The position numbers and the translations under genes are program-made. From an uncultured Lachnospiraceae bacterium (GTDB taxonomy: Bacteria > Bacillota > Clostridia > Lachnospirales > Lachnospiraceae), in assembly GCA_900553305.1 (NCBI GenBank), contig USDI01000084.1:1-8581 (forward strand): a DNA stretch of 8,581 bases, given 5' to 3'. Each line of letters opens with the position of its first letter. The stretch's first letter is position 1. Of this stretch, positions 7,385 to 8,581 are shown in pieces. The notes beneath the pieces are model-generated. The model made no database searches. It saw only the letters and a program-made list of their open reading frames with translations, and had not been told where the DNA came from.

Positions 7385-8407
7385 ATGGCAGGATCAACTT
7401 TCGGAACTTTATTTTCGATCACAACCTTCGGGGAATCCCACGGTGAAGCGCTTGGCGTTGTCATTGACGGATGTCCCGCAGGATTAACCCTTACCCCTTT
7501 GGATATCCAGGCATTCTTAGACCGGCGCAAGCCCGGACAGAGTGCCATTTCCACTCCACGCAAGGAAGCAGATGCCGTTCAGATTCTCTCCGGCGTTTTT
7601 GAAGGAAAGACGACCGGCACACCGATTGCCCTTCTCGTACCCAATACATCCCAGCGTTCTTCGGATTACAGTCAGATTGCCAACTGCTATCGCCCCGGAC
7701 ATGCCGATTATACCTATGATACAAAATACGGCTTCCGTGATTACCGTGGCGGTGGCCGTTCTTCCGGACGCGAAACTATCGGACGTGTGGCAGCAGGCGC
7801 CATTGCTTCCAAAATTTTAAACGAAATGGGGATTCATATTCTCGCCTATACCCGCTCCATCGGACCGGTTACGGTTTCCATGGAACAGTTTAATGAAGAA
7901 GCCATCCGTAACACCTCTACCTGTATGCCGGATTATTCTGCCGACGAACAGGCACTTACTTATTTGCAGGAATGCATGAACCGGAAGGATTCTGCAGGTG
8001 GTGTCATCGAATGCCAGGTTACCGGAGTTCCTGCCGGAATCGGCGATCCTGTTTTTGAAAAGCTCGATGCAAACCTTTCCAAAGCGGTCATGTCAATCGG
8101 CGCTGTGAAAGCCGTTGAAATCGGGGACGGTATCGCTGTTTCAAAAAGCTGTGGTTCCGAAAACAACGACCATTTTGAAATCCGTGACGGAAAAATCGCC
8201 AAAAAGACCAATCATGCCGGCGGCATTCTCGGCGGAATCAGTGACGGTTCCACCATTGTCCTGCGTGCCCACGTAAAGCCGACTCCTTCCATCTTTTCGG
8301 AACAGGATACCGTAAATAATCAGAAGGAAGAAATAAAAATAGCAATCCGTGGACGCCACGATCCGGTGATTGTTCCCCGTGCGGTTGTCGTGGTGGAAGT
8401 ACCATAA
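7385..8407 (+). CDS. aroC: Chorismate synthase, C-terminus truncated at a sequence join
   Basis: FMN-dependent anti-elimination of phosphate from EPSP to give chorismate, the last step of the shikimate pathway; cytosolic, normally a tetramer. Family signatures are clear: GESHG (16-20), the arginine- and glycine-rich RGGGRSSGRETIGR (121-134), and the C-terminal GRHDPVIVPRAVVVVE (323-338). The FMN- and substrate-binding residues in these segments look intact. The start has GAGG 10 bases upstream and a good promoter. The frame is interrupted right after E338: only two more codons (V-P) precede a stop, whereas the family normally continues with a helix of about 25-30 residues (to about 360-370). 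Those last codons belong to an unrelated mtgA-like sequence, so the truncation is probably an artefact of a chimeric join and the real gene is longer. If the truncation is genuine, loss of the C-terminal helix probably impairs the enzyme. Confidence 0.93.
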   Translation: MAGSTFGTLFSITTFGESHGEALGVVIDGCPAGLTLTPLDIQAFLDRRKPGQSAISTPRKEADAVQILSGVFEGKTTGTPIALLVPNTSQRSSDYSQIANCYRPGHADYTYDTKYGFRDYRGGGRSSGRETIGRVAAGAIASKILNEMGIHILAYTRSIGPVTVSMEQFNEEAIRNTSTCMPDYSADEQALTYLQECMNRKDSAGGVIECQVTGVPAGIGDPVFEKLDANLSKAVMSIGAVKAVEIGDGIAVSKSCGSENNDHFEIRDGKIAKKTNHAGGILGGISDGSTIVLRAHVKPTPSIFSEQDTVNNQKEEIKIAIRGRHDPVIVPRAVVVVEVP

Positions 8408-8581
8408 GCCAACAGACGGCAAAGAATGTTTTTCTTTTTCCTACATCATCATCGGGAAAGTTGGCTTGGTTTCGCAAAGGTGTTGAGGCTTATTTCACTG
8501 TTTTGATAGAATTTCTATGGGACAAGCATCGCATAATGGAAGTTTATCTCAACACTATAGAGACAGGGATGGCAGGGGAGG
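8389..8581 (+). pseudogene. mtgA: Fragment of a monofunctional peptidoglycan glycosyltransferase (GT51), no start, runs off the window
   Basis: In the frame starting at 8389 the translation carries consecutive GT51 motifs: RGGSTISQQTAKNVFLFP (motif 2, G-x-S-T-x-x-QQ), WFRKGVEAYFT (motif 3, RK-x-x-E) and KHRIMEVYLNTIETG (motif 4). Intact MtgA polymerises lipid II into glycan strands at the membrane. The first motif (E-D-x-x-F-x-x-H) and the membrane anchor are missing, because upstream bases belong to aroC. The wording of the motifs and the lack of a fused transpeptidase spacing suggest a Bacteroidetes-like MtgA (impression from memory of the family). Near 8566 the expected D-G after ETG is lost unless one G is added to the run of three, and the final bases do not fit the family. 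GC is about 42% by hand count against about 53% in the last 180 bases of aroC. Probably a foreign piece joined in assembly. Confidence 0.75.

Noticed and set aside
7385..8581. A natural AroC-glycosyltransferase fusion or a programmed frameshift linking the two
   Set aside because: The second frame begins in the middle of the GT51 domain without its first motif or membrane anchor, AroC also loses its conserved tail, and composition changes at a short shared word, all pointing to a chimeric join.

Overview
This window reads as chromosomal housekeeping DNA from a Gram-positive anaerobe of the Clostridia, most likely a Lachnospiraceae-type gut bacterium. That placement is inferred from the protein sequences, the strong AGGAGG-type ribosome binding sites, the E. 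coli-like iron-sulfur type of IlvD, and the gene order leuB-ilvD-ilvB beside tgt-yajC. I see no mobile element, CRISPR array, tRNA, rRNA or riboswitch. No stretch longer than 300 bases lacks a gene; the longest gap is the 145-base divergent promoter region at 7240-7384.

Layout. Positions 1-37 lie downstream of ilvB and hold nothing I can identify. From 38 to 4539, on the minus strand, is a branched-chain amino acid operon transcribed leuB, ilvD, ilvB: 3-isopropylmalate dehydrogenase, dihydroxy-acid dehydratase and the large subunit of acetolactate synthase. A perfect 10-bp terminator hairpin at 4584-4620 separates it from a second minus-strand unit, vanY-like carboxypeptidase, tgt, yajC (7239 down to 4624), which it closes. 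From 7385 onward, on the plus strand, is aroC (chorismate synthase), read divergently from vanY. Convincing sigma-A-type promoters for vanY and aroC sit back to back in the gap.

How the genes work together. IlvB and IlvD supply the first and last of the shared steps before transamination in valine and isoleucine synthesis; LeuB oxidises the leucine precursor. ilvC, ilvN, leuA and leuCD are not in the window. Tgt (tRNA queuosine modification) and YajC (Sec translocase accessory) are a common bacterial pair; here they sit behind a membrane-anchored D,D-carboxypeptidase that trims peptidoglycan stem peptides. AroC makes chorismate for aromatic amino acids and folate.

The oddest place is the right end. 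aroC stops about 25-30 residues early, just after its conserved C-terminal motif, and within about 10 bases the DNA becomes an unrelated reading frame: an in-frame piece of a monofunctional peptidoglycan glycosyltransferase (mtgA) that looks Bacteroidetes-like and has lower GC. The two genes share a run of about 10 nucleotides at the join. This is most simply a chimeric assembly join (or, less likely, a real illegitimate recombination), not a new gene fusion. The rest of the window looks ordinary, and I found no convincing undescribed system.
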